A stretch of 64,000 nt of DNA, taken from JAGCJX01 sp045638645 (GTDB taxonomy: Bacteria; Bacteroidota; Bacteroidia; Bacteroidales; UBA932). Where the stretch lies: positions 21,677 to 85,676 of the forward strand of contig JAZUBU010000020.1 of NCBI GenBank assembly GCA_045638645.1, given 5' to 3'. Positions 17,829 to 28,000 of the stretch are shown here, in pieces. Made by a program: the position numbers and the translations under genes. Positions within the stretch are counted from its first letter, which is position 1; every line of letters starts with the position of its first letter. Under the pieces are notes generated by a model. That model did no database searches and was not told where the DNA came from. It worked only from the letters and a program-made list of their open reading frames with translations.

Positions 17829-19931
17829 TCAATACAAAGGTTCTCCATCTTCGGTGCGGATCAAGTCAATGATGTCCATGGCGTCCGAATCCAACCGTGC
17901 AGTCTCCTCCAGACTCGGATCCAGCTTCAGAGCCATGTCCATGCTGATCATCGCCGTAAATATATCGTCCGTCCGGTTGCTGCAAACGGCGTGGATGTAC
18001 CAGAATTTGGCACTCTGACTGTATTCCGGATACGTCATCAAGTCCTCGCATTTGCTCATGGCAGCAGCATTGCGTTCCAGACAAAGCAGCAGCAGGACTT
18101 CGTTGAGTCCTCCGCGCGAAGCAAACATCGGGTAAGCCGTTTCATAATCCCCGGCCAACGCAGCGGTAATGGACTTCAGGTATGCCGACGCATCGTTCAT
18201 CGGTAACAGACGGGCCAAAGAATCCGCCATCCGCGTCTCGCGCGCTCCCAAGGCCATCAAAGCCTGGTTGTAAATGACTGCGTCAGGAGCTTTCTTTCCC
18301 ATCGAAGGCTTTAGGATGTCCAGATTCACCGAATCTTGACGGATGAGCTGGATGGCCAGGTCGTTGGCTACGTAGGTAAAGTTCGGATAATGCTCCAACC
18401 CTTCGGTAATCAACTGGTAACGGCTCAAGGAATCCGGTGCCGTATCGATGAGTCGCCAATACTCATAGCGGGATATCTCCTCATTTTGGGCACGATAACG
18501 CTCCCAGATCTCAGCATCCCGGAGTTTCCGGAACTCACTGTAATTCAATGTATATTCAACCTTACGAAGCGCCGGCAATGTCTCTTTCAACAGCAAACTG
18601 CGGTAGAGCTTGTGTTTGCGCATGTGAGGTACAATCTTGTCGTGGGTATCCGAATATTTGTACACCAGGTCGTCGATGTAGGTTGCCAATTCCGGTTCGG
18701 ATTCCCGCAGCATGTCTGCCACCTTGCTCCAGGGTTCTACCACCGAAGTTGAGGTCAGGGTGACGTACTTGGCCACCGACGGGCTCAGACTACCGGCAAG
18801 TTCCTTCAAAATAAGATCCGTACGTTGCTTCGCAAGGCTCATGTTCTGCTTATAGGTACCTTCCGGAGAAGCATAACCGACAATCTCAATGGATTTGAGG
18901 GTGGCGTACTGGTTGTTGAGGATGGCCTGTATTTTTTCCTTGATGGTATTGATGTTTTGTACGGATTCGGGATCCTTTTCATCTACCTTGGCCTTACCGA
19001 GAACGAAATTGATTTTTGAAACACCGGCATCCATCAAGAGCTTCATCTCGGGTTTCGGAATCAAAGTAGTATCGGTCAGCTCCTGCGGATCAATGTTGTA
19101 CTCCAAGAAACGGAGTGGATTCACCGTACCCTTGGCAATGACCAGGGTATCGGTGTAATCTGCCTTACTGAATAAAGAGTTGGATTCTTTCCGAAAGAGT
19201 CCGTTGATTCCGATGTAACAGTCGGATCGGAAATCATGATCCAGATCGGTCGGAGGCACATAAAGAGAATCCCGATAAACATAAATATTGTCAGACTCGC
19301 TCAAATCGTTGGTCACGACATAATCTGCAAGCCGGTCCTGCGAGGCATCAAAGCCAAAATAGCGCAATTGGTTAATGTGATAGTTCTCCCCGTCGATGAC
19401 TACCGGACGGAAATAACTGGTATCTTTCAACGTTGCATTGTACAACGTAGGCTGAAAAATGAAACGTGTATTCAGGTTGAATTGTTTGCGGGGAATGCGT
19501 ACACTCGTTTTGAGGACAAAATGATCCCCGACAATCTGCAAGTCGGAGGGTTCGACATACACCGTCGTATTGGCATAACTGGCTGTCACCACCGCCTCGT
19601 CCAACTCCACCAGCATCACCTTCATCTGCACATTGATGACCTGACGGTTGTCCACTTTGACCTTGACTTCTTCGTATTGGCTGGAGTAATAGATCAACTC
19701 CGCACTCGGGGATACCAGACAGGTATAGTTCCCGTCAATATCGGAATAAGCCACCACATAGCCGTTCTCAATGACACTCACCGCAGCAATGGGCTCTCCA
19801 GTGGCAATATCAGTAATTTTACCCTGCACATAGATCTGATCCTGTGCCACAACGACACCGGAAACTGCCTCGAGCAACAACAGCAGAAGACCTACAATAC
19901 AGAGTCTTATATTTCTTACTTGCAATACCAT
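17829..19931 (-). CDS. Outer-membrane protein with CarboxypepD-like and OmpA-like domains (DUF3868-like)
   Basis: About 700 residues. Signal peptide ends GVVVAQ. Residues 32-110 form a carboxypeptidase-D regulatory-like domain (VQGKITDIATGEPIAAVSVIE). A central region with VVTASYANTTVYVEPSDLQIV and the following beta-strands resembles DUF3868. About residues 305-390 look OmpA-like: INFVLGKAKVDEKDPESVQN, then IEIVGYASPEGTYKQNMSLA and QRTDLILK, which contacts peptidoglycan. The C-terminal 300 residues are helical and TPR-like. It sits between the two DUF3575 genes. A periplasmic anchor or scaffold for the fimbria is the best inference. Confidence 0.72.
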   Translation of the reverse strand: MVLQVRNIRLCIVGLLLLLLEAVSGVVVAQDQIYVQGKITDIATGEPIAAVSVIENGYVVAYSDIDGNYTCLVSPSAELIYYSSQYEEVKVKVDNRQVINVQMKVMLVELDEAVVTASYANTTVYVEPSDLQIVGDHFVLKTSVRIPRKQFNLNTRFIFQPTLYNATLKDTSYFRPVVIDGENYHINQLRYFGFDASQDRLADYVVTNDLSESDNIYVYRDSLYVPPTDLDHDFRSDCYIGINGLFRKESNSLFSKADYTDTLVIAKGTVNPLRFLEYNIDPQELTDTTLIPKPEMKLLMDAGVSKINFVLGKAKVDEKDPESVQNINTIKEKIQAILNNQYATLKSIEIVGYASPEGTYKQNMSLAKQRTDLILKELAGSLSPSVAKYVTLTSTSVVEPWSKVADMLRESEPELATYIDDLVYKYSDTHDKIVPHMRKHKLYRSLLLKETLPALRKVEYTLNYSEFRKLRDAEIWERYRAQNEEISRYEYWRLIDTAPDSLSRYQLITEGLEHYPNFTYVANDLAIQLIRQDSVNLDILKPSMGKKAPDAVIYNQALMALGARETRMADSLARLLPMNDASAYLKSITAALAGDYETAYPMFASRGGLNEVLLLLCLERNAAAMSKCEDLMTYPEYSQSAKFWYIHAVCSNRTDDIFTAMISMDMALKLDPSLEETARLDSDAMDIIDLIRTEDGEPLY

Positions 19932-19946
19932 ATCCTTATTTCCTCC

Positions 19947-20528
19947 CTAATTCAAAACATATTGTATTGCAATGGACAATTTGGTAATGACGGGCATAAG
20001 ACCGGAGGTTTCACTTGCTTGAATTCCTTCCCAAGATTCGGTCATGTGATCATAACCCTCATAACGGCGCCCATAGGCAAGGCCGATTCCCAGACTGGGA
20101 ACAATGTTGAGTCGCTTGCCTAAAATGAAAGAATACCCGTAGCCGATCCCGGCTCCTACGCATTCGTAGCGGAAATTGTGCTTGCTTACCGCTATGTCCG
20201 TAGAGGTAGCAATCGCATCGATGGACAGGTGGTGGGCATACAACGCCTGATCGAACCAGAATTTATAGCCGGCCCGAACCGTCATGCATTTGTTATAGAA
20301 GTGCTCTGTCAGCTTGTACGGAGCAGCCGTCAAATCAAATGAAAGAGTTTGACGGTCAGCAACAACCACTTCAACGCCCACATTGGGAGCCAGGACAACA
20401 TCCTCCAGAAGATTGGTCGTCAAAGCAATGCGTTGTGCCGACATAGCCGTAGCGCTTGCAAAGAACAGGATTGCAAGGACAGCATACTTAGGCACCAACG
20501 ATTTCTTGAAGAAGTTGAGTTGAAGCAT
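19947..20528 (-). CDS. DUF3575 outer-membrane barrel, first gene of fimbrial cluster
   Basis: This 193-residue protein begins with a long signal peptide ending ATAMSA. The sequence RIALTTNLLEDVVLAPNVGVE followed by an aromatic barrel (VRAGYKFWFDQALYAHHLS, GAGIGYGYSFILGKRLNIVPS) is the DUF3575 signature. It has the usual family length. It is separated from the OmpA-like gene by 15 bases, and from the coiled-coil lipoprotein upstream by a terminator hairpin (20577-20605), so it most likely starts the fimbrial operon. I see no convincing -7 box in the short leader. Confidence 0.8.
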   Translation of the reverse strand: MLQLNFFKKSLVPKYAVLAILFFASATAMSAQRIALTTNLLEDVVLAPNVGVEVVVADRQTLSFDLTAAPYKLTEHFYNKCMTVRAGYKFWFDQALYAHHLSIDAIATSTDIAVSKHNFRYECVGAGIGYGYSFILGKRLNIVPSLGIGLAYGRRYEGYDHMTESWEGIQASETSGLMPVITKLSIAIQYVLN

Positions 20529-20576
20529 GATTGTAAATAGGATGACGGATGATTTGTTTTGGATTGATTAATGATA

Positions 20577-20605
20577 ACGGGCAGGTAACAGTGTCACCTG
20601 CCCGT
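20577..20605 (-). terminator. Terminator hairpin between the coiled-coil gene and fimbrial cluster
   Basis: A 10-bp perfect stem (ACGGGCAGGT / ACCTGCCCGT) lies 22 bases beyond the stop of the coiled-coil lipoprotein. The following T tract on the minus strand is weak, so some readthrough into the fimbrial operon is possible. Confidence 0.65.
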
Positions 20606-20626
20606 CACTAATAACAATAAAGAAAA

Positions 20627-23173
20627 TTATTTAACCTCGTATCGGGTGAGCTCGTTTTCTACATAAACGATGTTACCAGAGTCGTAGGTATATTGAACGA
20701 GATTGATGCTTTGGTCACGAACTTGAGACAAGAATTCAACAAGCATGTTGACGGTCTCGGTCAATTGGAGTTTTTCAAGAATGCCTGCTACGATTTCATT
20801 ATCCAAATTGAGGTCGGTATTGAGCAGATCCAAAATCTGACCCCAAGGACCATTTTGCAAGTTAGCCATGAGTTGTTCGTTGGCTGCTTCGTAATTGGCT
20901 TTCATCACTTCTTCAGCGGCAGCTCTTGCTTTGGCTTGGGCTGCAATCTTCGCTGCGGTTTCACCGTAGTTGGTCTCACCGGTAAAACGTTTGATGATTT
21001 CTTCCAATGCCGCATTGATCTTATCAAAATCCAGGATATTGAGACCCAAAGAGTTTGCCAATTGTTCTCCAGCAAGCAACAAGTTTTCTACAAGATCATT
21101 TTCCAGAATATCAGAAAGTTTGAAATCCTTGAGAGAGTTGAGGATAGAGGCTACCAGCCAGTTATCACGGAGAGCTTCAGGGATGAAGTTTGTGATGGCA
21201 ATGGCCAAATCATCCATGATGTTCATTTCAGGATAGTTTTCTTCAATCATCTTGAGAACTGCCTTGAGTTCTGTGATTGACATGAATTCGGGAATCAGGT
21301 TTACGCGGGCATTACCTTCACCGTTTCCGGAGAATGTTTGGTACTTCTTCACAAAACCCGGAACACCGTTGAGGAGTTCATACGCTTTCTCAGCTTCCTC
21401 TTTGATGAGGTAGAGCTTTTGGATTTGATTTTCTTCACTTGCTTGAATTTCTGCAATTCGTTTGCAAATGTTAACCACCTCTACAAGGATTTCCTTGGTG
21501 TTGGGTTCATCTTTCAACGCTTTTACCCAAGCCAGGATGTCTTTCACTTCGAAGGCGATGCGTTCAGCTTGTACGCTGGCGGTGTAAGCTGCATAATAAT
21601 AGACACCCGGAACGGCTGCTTCTACATAATTCACATTGATACGGATATAAGCACGGCGAACTACATCTGAACCGTTCACTGCTTCTACTTTCACGATAGA
21701 CACACCGTTACCGGTACGAAGATCGGCTGTACCATCTTCTGCCACAGCGATGTTACCGTAAACCAAAGAGTATTTGTATTCCAAACCGAATGAAGCGAAG
21801 AAAGGATCGATCGGAGCAACGTAATCAGCAAAGTTCAAAGCGTCAATGGATCTTGCGTCAATCAGGTCATTACCCGCTTCGGCTTCTGCCAAAGTAGCAT
21901 ACAAAGGACTGGTTTGACCACTGATTACAAGATCTTCCGCAGTACTTTGGGCATCCAGAACATAAGCATATTCTGAAGTGATGACCGCACCGCTTTGAAG
22001 CGTTACTGCCAAAGCAAACATGTTGTCTGAACCTCCACCACGGGTCAAGGCAACCTTAACTTTATCACCTTCTTTCACCACGTCACCAACGGTTGCAACA
22101 GCGTCATTTGCACGGGTTTCCACATTGGCAGAAACGATAGAATAGGTTGCTGAAGCAATATTGAAGTTAGAGGGGTTGAAGTGATAATAAGCGAAAGTTT
22201 TGTTAGAACCGAGACGTTTTACCCCAGCACCATCAACGGCAGGAATTTCATCGTTGTCTTCTGACATGGGCACATAGGCAAAAGTCTTGAATTCAACAGC
22301 CGGAGTACCGTCAACCAAGATTTGCGGAACCATCACAATACCTCTCAATTCAGCAGCAAGGGCATTGATTTTGTCGTTGAGCAATTGGAGAGCAGCTTCC
22401 AATTCTGCAATCTTATCATTGAGGGCTTCGTAATCTTCTGCAAATCCGGCAATTTCTGAACGGATAGCGGCCAATTCGCCAGCCAGTTCGGCTTCCAACT
22501 CAGCAAAAGCAGCTTCCACTTCTTCCATGGTTGCAGCCGCTTCCGCCAAAGCCATCGCTTCGAGAATCTTGGTGTTCACTTCGGCCAAAATCGGATCAAT
22601 CTTTGCCAATTCGGCTTTGATTTCATCCAAAACAGCCTCAGTTTCAGCAATTTGATCTTGCAAAGCAGTGATTGCATCGTTGATCACGGTCAAGTCAACC
22701 GGTTCGCAGGTGCAAGGCTCTTGGGGTTCGCATTCACAACCTTTGATCGCTTCCAACTGTTCTTCCAAAGCAGCCAATGCATCATAGATCGCGGTCAGGT
22801 CTACCGGTTCGCAATCGCAAGGTTCTTGGGGCTCACACTCACATTCTTTGATCGCAGCAATTTTTTCTTCCAGATCCGCAATCGCTTCTGCTACGGCAGT
22901 TTTGTCTGCTTTGGTATCAATGAGGGTTTGAAGTTCAGCAACCGCATCCTTCAAGTCATTCAATTCATCCACAACGGCTTCCAATTCCGTTTTGGTCACA
23001 TAGGTCTCAGCGATCGATGCAGCGAGATCCTTGATTTGTTGTTCTGTCTTCGCTGCCAGCTCATCAACCTTCCGGTTCACATCCTGAAGGTCAGAAGAGA
23101 AATCTGTACAACCGGACAAAGCCATGACTCCACAGCAGAGGAGCACGCTCAATTTCGTAAAGAAAGATTTCAT
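20627..23173 (-). CDS. Coiled-coil surface lipoprotein with 35-residue Cys-rich repeats
   Basis: About 848 residues. The start MKSFFTKLSVLLCCGVMALSGC gives a lipobox Cys22; GTG at 23182 is an alternative. Residues 25-285 are a heptad-rich coiled coil. It is interrupted by two copies of CECEPQEPCxCEPVDL at 111-126 and 146-161, a 35-residue period (five heptads), with two near-identical 105-bp units in the DNA. Beyond about 290 is an Ig-like middle (FKTFAYVPMSEDNDEIPAVDG), then a mostly helical C-terminal third. Role unknown; a stalk-like surface protein is likely. It lies 54 bases after the OmpA-like gene. Confidence 0.75.
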   Translation of the reverse strand: MKSFFTKLSVLLCCGVMALSGCTDFSSDLQDVNRKVDELAAKTEQQIKDLAASIAETYVTKTELEAVVDELNDLKDAVAELQTLIDTKADKTAVAEAIADLEEKIAAIKECECEPQEPCDCEPVDLTAIYDALAALEEQLEAIKGCECEPQEPCTCEPVDLTVINDAITALQDQIAETEAVLDEIKAELAKIDPILAEVNTKILEAMALAEAAATMEEVEAAFAELEAELAGELAAIRSEIAGFAEDYEALNDKIAELEAALQLLNDKINALAAELRGIVMVPQILVDGTPAVEFKTFAYVPMSEDNDEIPAVDGAGVKRLGSNKTFAYYHFNPSNFNIASATYSIVSANVETRANDAVATVGDVVKEGDKVKVALTRGGGSDNMFALAVTLQSGAVITSEYAYVLDAQSTAEDLVISGQTSPLYATLAEAEAGNDLIDARSIDALNFADYVAPIDPFFASFGLEYKYSLVYGNIAVAEDGTADLRTGNGVSIVKVEAVNGSDVVRRAYIRINVNYVEAAVPGVYYYAAYTASVQAERIAFEVKDILAWVKALKDEPNTKEILVEVVNICKRIAEIQASEENQIQKLYLIKEEAEKAYELLNGVPGFVKKYQTFSGNGEGNARVNLIPEFMSITELKAVLKMIEENYPEMNIMDDLAIAITNFIPEALRDNWLVASILNSLKDFKLSDILENDLVENLLLAGEQLANSLGLNILDFDKINAALEEIIKRFTGETNYGETAAKIAAQAKARAAAEEVMKANYEAANEQLMANLQNGPWGQILDLLNTDLNLDNEIVAGILEKLQLTETVNMLVEFLSQVRDQSINLVQYTYDSGNIVYVENELTRYEVK
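22695..22850. repeat. Direct repeats of 105 bp encoding the Cys-rich units
   Basis: Two diverged copies share ccggttcgca...caaggctcttggggt-type sequence at roughly 22698 and 22803. They encode CECEPQEPCDCEPVDL and CECEPQEPCTCEPVDL. The period of 105 bp keeps both reading frame and heptad register. Confidence 0.75.
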
Positions 23174-23227
23174 AGTAAACACAATATTTTAATTAAAAAC
23201 TGATTCGGATATCATCAAACCGGTAGA

Positions 23228-24433
23228 TTATCTGAGGGTACAGATAATCACACGGTTCTTGTCATTTTGTTCAAACGGTTGTACGGTATCACCCTTATGG
23301 TCCACAGTAATCCGTTCTGCAGCAATACCCAGGGCCACCAAGCGTTTCATCACGTTGTTCGCACGTTTTTCAGAAATACGCAGGTTCACAGCGGCATTAC
23401 CGGTTGCCTTGTCAGCATAACCGACCACAGCCACAGTAAAGTCCGGATTTGCCTTCATGAATTCAGCAAGTTTTACCAGTTTGGCGTCTTCAGACTTACG
23501 GATATTGGAAGAACCGATGGTAAAGAAGATGTTGTCAGAATTTGCAGCAGCCAAGGCAGCACGTTCGGCAGCAGCTTTCTCAGCAGCCAGGCGGGCAGCT
23601 TCTGCTTTTTCTGCAGCGGCTTTCTCGGCAGCCAGGCGGGCAGCTTCTGCTTTTTCTGCAGCGGCTTTCTCGGCAGCTTCCTTCTCGGCAGCCAGTCTTG
23701 CCGCTTCAGCCTCGGCAGCAGCTCTCTCTGCAGCTGCCAGATTCGCAGCATACACAGCAGAAGGACGGGTATTTCCGCCAAAACGGACCTTCAATCCCAA
23801 CAAGGCACTGATATTGATATCGGGATTGGCTGTGGGAAGAGAAGGTTTGGAGTTCAATTTGTCACTGTAACCGTTGGCATTCACTTCCATACCGAGTGAT
23901 ACGTTCTTGGTCAGCCAAAAATCCACTCCCGCACCGGCACGCAGACCAAAGAAAGGTGCGGTCTCCCAATAGTTGGAAACCACCTGTCCATATTGGGCAG
24001 TATATTGGGCAGCTTCCTGGTTGTCAAAACCATAAGCACCCGCAATACCCGCAAAGATGTAAGGTGTCCAAATACGGTTGTGCTTGAATCCGCCAAAGAG
24101 ATTGGCCAGATCCACAACATAATCGGCATGAAGTTGGAGAAAACGGAAACGGTAAATTTCGTCCAGAACGACGATGGTTCCCTTGCCTTGCCAACCATCC
24201 AATCCAAAACGGACGCCCATCGCATGATGGAAGTTGTACGTGGCCGACAATTGGGCAGAAGGAGAAATCAGATCAGCAAAGTCCGCAGCTCCTACGGTGT
24301 AGGCTGCACCCCCTTGCAAACGGAGTCCCCAATGAGGACGGAATTCCAGAGTCTCATCGCTGCGACTCTGTTGGGCAACGGCAACGCCCTTAAGCAAAAG
24401 AAGCGTTACAACGGTTATAAAAAATCTCTTCAT
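23228..24433 (-). CDS. OmpA-family outer-membrane protein with Ala/Glu-rich linker
   Basis: About 401 residues. Signal peptide ends LLLLKGVAVAQ. Residues 30-215 form a beta-barrel. Residues about 225-300 are a helical linker of AEAARLAAEKAAAEKAE-type repeats, encoded by 45-bp tandem DNA repeats. The C-terminal OmpA domain reads DNIFFTIGSSNIRKSEDAKL, then VAVVGYADKATGNAAVNLRI and LRISEKRANNVMKRLVALGI. OmpA domains bind peptidoglycan and keep the outer membrane attached. It precedes the coiled-coil lipoprotein by 54 bases. A palindromic ATTACATT...AATGTAAT lies in its 5' leader. Confidence 0.85.
   Translation of the reverse strand: MKRFFITVVTLLLLKGVAVAQQSRSDETLEFRPHWGLRLQGGAAYTVGAADFADLISPSAQLSATYNFHHAMGVRFGLDGWQGKGTIVVLDEIYRFRFLQLHADYVVDLANLFGGFKHNRIWTPYIFAGIAGAYGFDNQEAAQYTAQYGQVVSNYWETAPFFGLRAGAGVDFWLTKNVSLGMEVNANGYSDKLNSKPSLPTANPDINISALLGLKVRFGGNTRPSAVYAANLAAAERAAAEAEAARLAAEKEAAEKAAAEKAEAARLAAEKAAAEKAEAARLAAEKAAAERAALAAANSDNIFFTIGSSNIRKSEDAKLVKLAEFMKANPDFTVAVVGYADKATGNAAVNLRISEKRANNVMKRLVALGIAAERITVDHKGDTVQPFEQNDKNRVIICTLR
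23575..23680. repeat. 45-bp tandem repeat in the OmpA linker
   Basis: Two and a third copies of a 45-bp unit, beginning ctttct, follow each other at about 23575 and 23620 with only one base different. Each encodes 15 residues of the Ala/Glu-rich helix. Copy number can change without frameshift. Confidence 0.75.
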
Positions 24434-24829
24434 TATTGGTTAGTGTTGATAAATTACATTGTTGTACGAATGTAATGCGTGAGAAGATCCCACCATCAAC
24501 ACTCACAGGTAGGGGTACACAAGAAGCGAACCGACATAAGTTCTGCTTCTTGTGCAATCTACCTGCTGCGCACTCGTATGCCATGCATACAAACACAGCA
24601 ACAGTACCGTTACAATACTGAACCGAATACGCATAAAAACGTGATATTTTCTCAATTTCGTGCATCCCTAACGACTGGATATACGCTAACTACATTACTT
24701 TCGGTGGCGAAATTAAGTATAATTCTCTCCACCAACAAAATTTTCTTCTATTCTTTACAAAATCATAAAAACACCCAGTGGTTGCAGTTTTGTATAATTA
24801 TAGTTATGATATTGTGGTTTAATAAATAA
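24434..24829. other. Intergenic stretch with no supported gene
   Basis: About 400 bases between the OmpA-like gene and CWC-type gene terminator. It holds an inverted repeat (ATTACATT/AATGTAAT, about 24457-24476) in the leader of the OmpA-like gene and an AT-rich right half. Short ORFs here lack family features and I do not support them. The promoter of the OmpA-like gene should lie here but I find no clear TAnnTTTG box. Confidence 0.5.
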
Positions 24830-24831
24830 AA

Positions 24832-24859
24832 AGAGAAATCAGCTTTCGCTGATCTCTCT
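24832..24859 (-). terminator. Terminator overlapping the CWC gene stop codon
   Basis: The stem AGAGATCAGC / GCTGATTTCTCT, with a GAAA loop, is followed on the minus strand by TTTTTATTT. The stop codon of the small gene sits inside the hairpin. It should end the whole pepC-to-CWC transcript. Confidence 0.8.
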
Positions 24860-25027
24860 TTTTGCTATTTTCACCAGACAGACGTGACAAAGACAACCGG
24901 AATAATGCTCCTTCAAGTACTTCAGATGGCCCGCTGAAAGAGGAACGGATACACAATGACAGGCCGCTATATTCTCATCATGCAAACATTCGAATTCACT
25001 GTGACAGATTGGACAACTCTTTTTCAT
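24839..25027 (-). CDS. Small cysteine-rich CWC-type protein
   Basis: A 62-residue cytoplasmic protein with eight cysteines at about 5, 8, 14, 23, 25, 45, 47 and 50. The pattern MKKSCPICHSEFEC...CHC...CLCHVCL matches the cysteine-rich CWC family, with CHC in place of CWC. It presumably binds metal; function unknown. I chose the ATG at 25027 because longer starts run through unrelated sequence. The start overlaps the end of the AsmA-like gene by 32 bases, so coupling is likely. The stop codon is inside the terminator hairpin. Confidence 0.7.
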   Translation of the reverse strand: MKKSCPICHSEFECLHDENIAACHCVSVPLSAGHLKYLKEHYSGCLCHVCLVKIAKREISES

Positions 25028-28000
25028 GGGATATGGGTTGATTGATTTCTTGCATTTCTTGCATCTGTTGTATCTGCTCACGGGTATGCCACTGGATGGA
25101 ATCCCCGGGATCGTTCTCAAAGCGCAAGGGACGGTTCATTCTTAAGGAATCAGCACGTTTGCGCCAGTTCCGGTCCGAACGATTTTTGGCTCGTTCACTC
25201 CAACGCTTGCGCTCACTCACCTTCTTGAAATGGCGGGTGATTTCATCACCAAAATTCAGGCGCAAACTATCAATCCTTCTGATTTCAACCGGCGTAACTG
25301 CATCCTTGTATTTCGCCTTACCGATACCGAAGCGCATGTCATCCAAGGTGCCCCGGATGTTCACACCTGCCTTGAAAGGCAAAGGAGACTTCAGAAGAGA
25401 AATGTGGTAATCAAAACTCATGTCCAGATTCTGGATACCACCGGCCGCTGCCTGGTAACGGTCCATTTCAACCACAAAGGGATAAATCGTCACCTGTCCA
25501 TCCTCTACCGTCATGTTCACATAGATCTCGTCAATCTGATTCTTCTTCTTATTCTTGAACATCAGGATTTTGGAAATTTCCGCAAAGGTCTTTCCATCCA
25601 ACAGGACTAGATCGTTACCCCGGATGTTCAAAGCTGCACGCATGGAGGGAATCTGCAAGTTCATCAGCGAATCCAACACACTCTCCGCCGAGACCTGTAC
25701 ATTGATTCTTCCTTGGAACGATTGCAACATCGGAACCAGCGAATCCAAGGCAGGCACCGTCTGGATGACATGCGATACATCGACGTCTTTCACCTGCAAC
25801 TCAAATCCGGCATAGCCCCGTCTGCGTGTCGAAGCCTGATAGATCATCGTCGCCTTGATTTGGGCCTGCTCAAACGCACTCAAATTCAAATTTTCCAAAT
25901 AGACATAGCCATCCTTGACCTCAATATGGCCACCAATCTCGCGCAATTCCAGTTCATCCAGCAACAAGCGGTCAATACCGGCCTGAAAGTCAAATTCCAG
26001 ATTTCTCGGGATGCGGATCAGACGCAGGGGTTGTTTCAAGGTATCGGATACCGCCTGTTCTGCCTCCAACTCCGACTGGGACAAATCCTCTTGCAACTGC
26101 TGCTCCTGCTGCTCCATGGCCTGCCAGTCAACCGTTGCCGTCGGGCTGGTCAGATCCGCATCGGAAACAGGCGACACAACCGTCGTCGTATCTTCCAATG
26201 GCTGAAGGGCACCCAGCAGCTGACCCACATTCAATTCTTTGGAATTCACTTTCAATTGTCCCTTCAACTTTTTCCCCTGGAACAAAGCTTCGTAGGGACG
26301 GTCCAGGGTACCGGACAGAGACACATCCGATCTACCCACTCTAATATAGGTATCTTCCAGTTTCAACTGACGGTCCACAAAAGACAATTTTGTTTTGCAC
26401 AAACGGATGGGCAACTCCAACCGGGGTGTCCGCACACTCATTCTTCGGAACTCAACATTGGCTTCCGGCATCCAAAGGGTATCGTTCAGTTGCTTGGCCG
26501 TCAAGTCCAATTCTCCATGACGCAACATAGCACGATTTTCACCCATGCGCACAGAGAACGTATCCACCACCATTCCGAAGGTCAACTGTTGACGATCCGG
26601 CTGTGCTTCCTGCGGAGACAAAGCCGCTTCCAGATTTCCCCGACGACTGAAGACACGCAATTGTTCCGCCTGACGGAACATCAAACGTCTCCATTGGGCA
26701 TCCGCTTGCACTTTGAATAGTTTTGAAGTATCCTTCGGCCGGTCCGACCGCACTTTGAGATGAAGGCTGTCGGCCGCTGCACGCACCCCGTCTGTCCGAA
26801 AAGAAAATTGAGAAATCTCTGCTTTTGCTCCCAAGGATTTTCCGCCAAAGAAACGCAAACCCGCCTGGCTGTTCAGTTCAAAACCAGCGGTAGTATCGCG
26901 AACGACAACACCATCCGTCACCAATTTACCCAGGGCATAGACCCTTCCCCAATCCTGGTTCTTCAAGGTCGAAAGGCGCATACGCAAACGCAGGTCTGCA
27001 TCCACATTGCCCGTCATCTCCATTCCTGATTTCCAAGGGAAGGTTCCGGCAATCGCCTCCAGATCCACTTTTGCCTGCGTTTGCACCGACAGCATCGGGT
27101 CTGTAAAGACTTCCGTCATCTTGGCTTTCAACAAGATGTCCGTATTCATTCCCCGCAGTTGAAAAATCTTCAAATCAACATACGAAGTATCGTTCCGCTT
27201 GGCATCCAGATAGGTATCGAATTCGGCCGCCAGATAGTCCACCGCATAAGGCAGACCAGCATAACTGGCAGAGGCCTGATCCACTTTCAATCCCAATTGA
27301 AGCACCGGATACTCCCCGGCTCCCAACCGTCCTTTCACATGACCGGCCACCGATATTTCGCCATCGGCTTTCAATCCCTCCTGCGACATCAAGTGCTTGG
27401 GAATCAATGCCAACATTTTCTCAACAGAAGGAGCTTCAGCCCCCAGATCCAGGTCCACATCAAAGATCCCGTCGGGCAAGGGTTGCACCGTCCCGCTGAG
27501 CAGCAGACGGATATCGTTGACACCCAAAGAAGACTCCTTGAAAGACAAGGATTTGGTTTCACGATTCCACCCCATCTTGCTATGGAACGAGAGAGCGGCC
27601 CGGCGTGCCCAGGACTGACGTCCCTGACGGACCGAAAGTCCCCCACAATCAAAATCCACGGACAGACGCGCACCCCGGTCCATCAGTCCGACCCGCAACT
27701 GCAAATCCACATCCCGGGCCATGACCGAAGTTCGTGAAACACGATCCCGGTACGAAATCCGGGCATTGTTGATACGCAGGCTACGCAGCAGAACTGCATC
27801 CACCCCTGGAATCGTAATATCCACACTGGACAAATCCAGTGCTGTTGCCACCGTATCCGCTGCGGCCAGACTATCCTTGGCTGGCATCAACAGTTCCCAG
27901 TTGGCAAAGCCGGATGTACCACGCCAAGCAAAAACCTGGGCACCGTCGAGCGAAACCTCGTGGATCATCAGGCGTTTCTTCAAAAGAAAGGCAAGGGGTT

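Noticed and set aside
22695..22850. CRISPR-like direct repeats
   Set aside because: Only two diverged coding repeats; no spacers of uniform length and no cas gene.
24479..24829. 116-residue plus-strand frame in the intergenic stretch
   Set aside because: No recognisable domain, AT-rich random composition and no promoter box.
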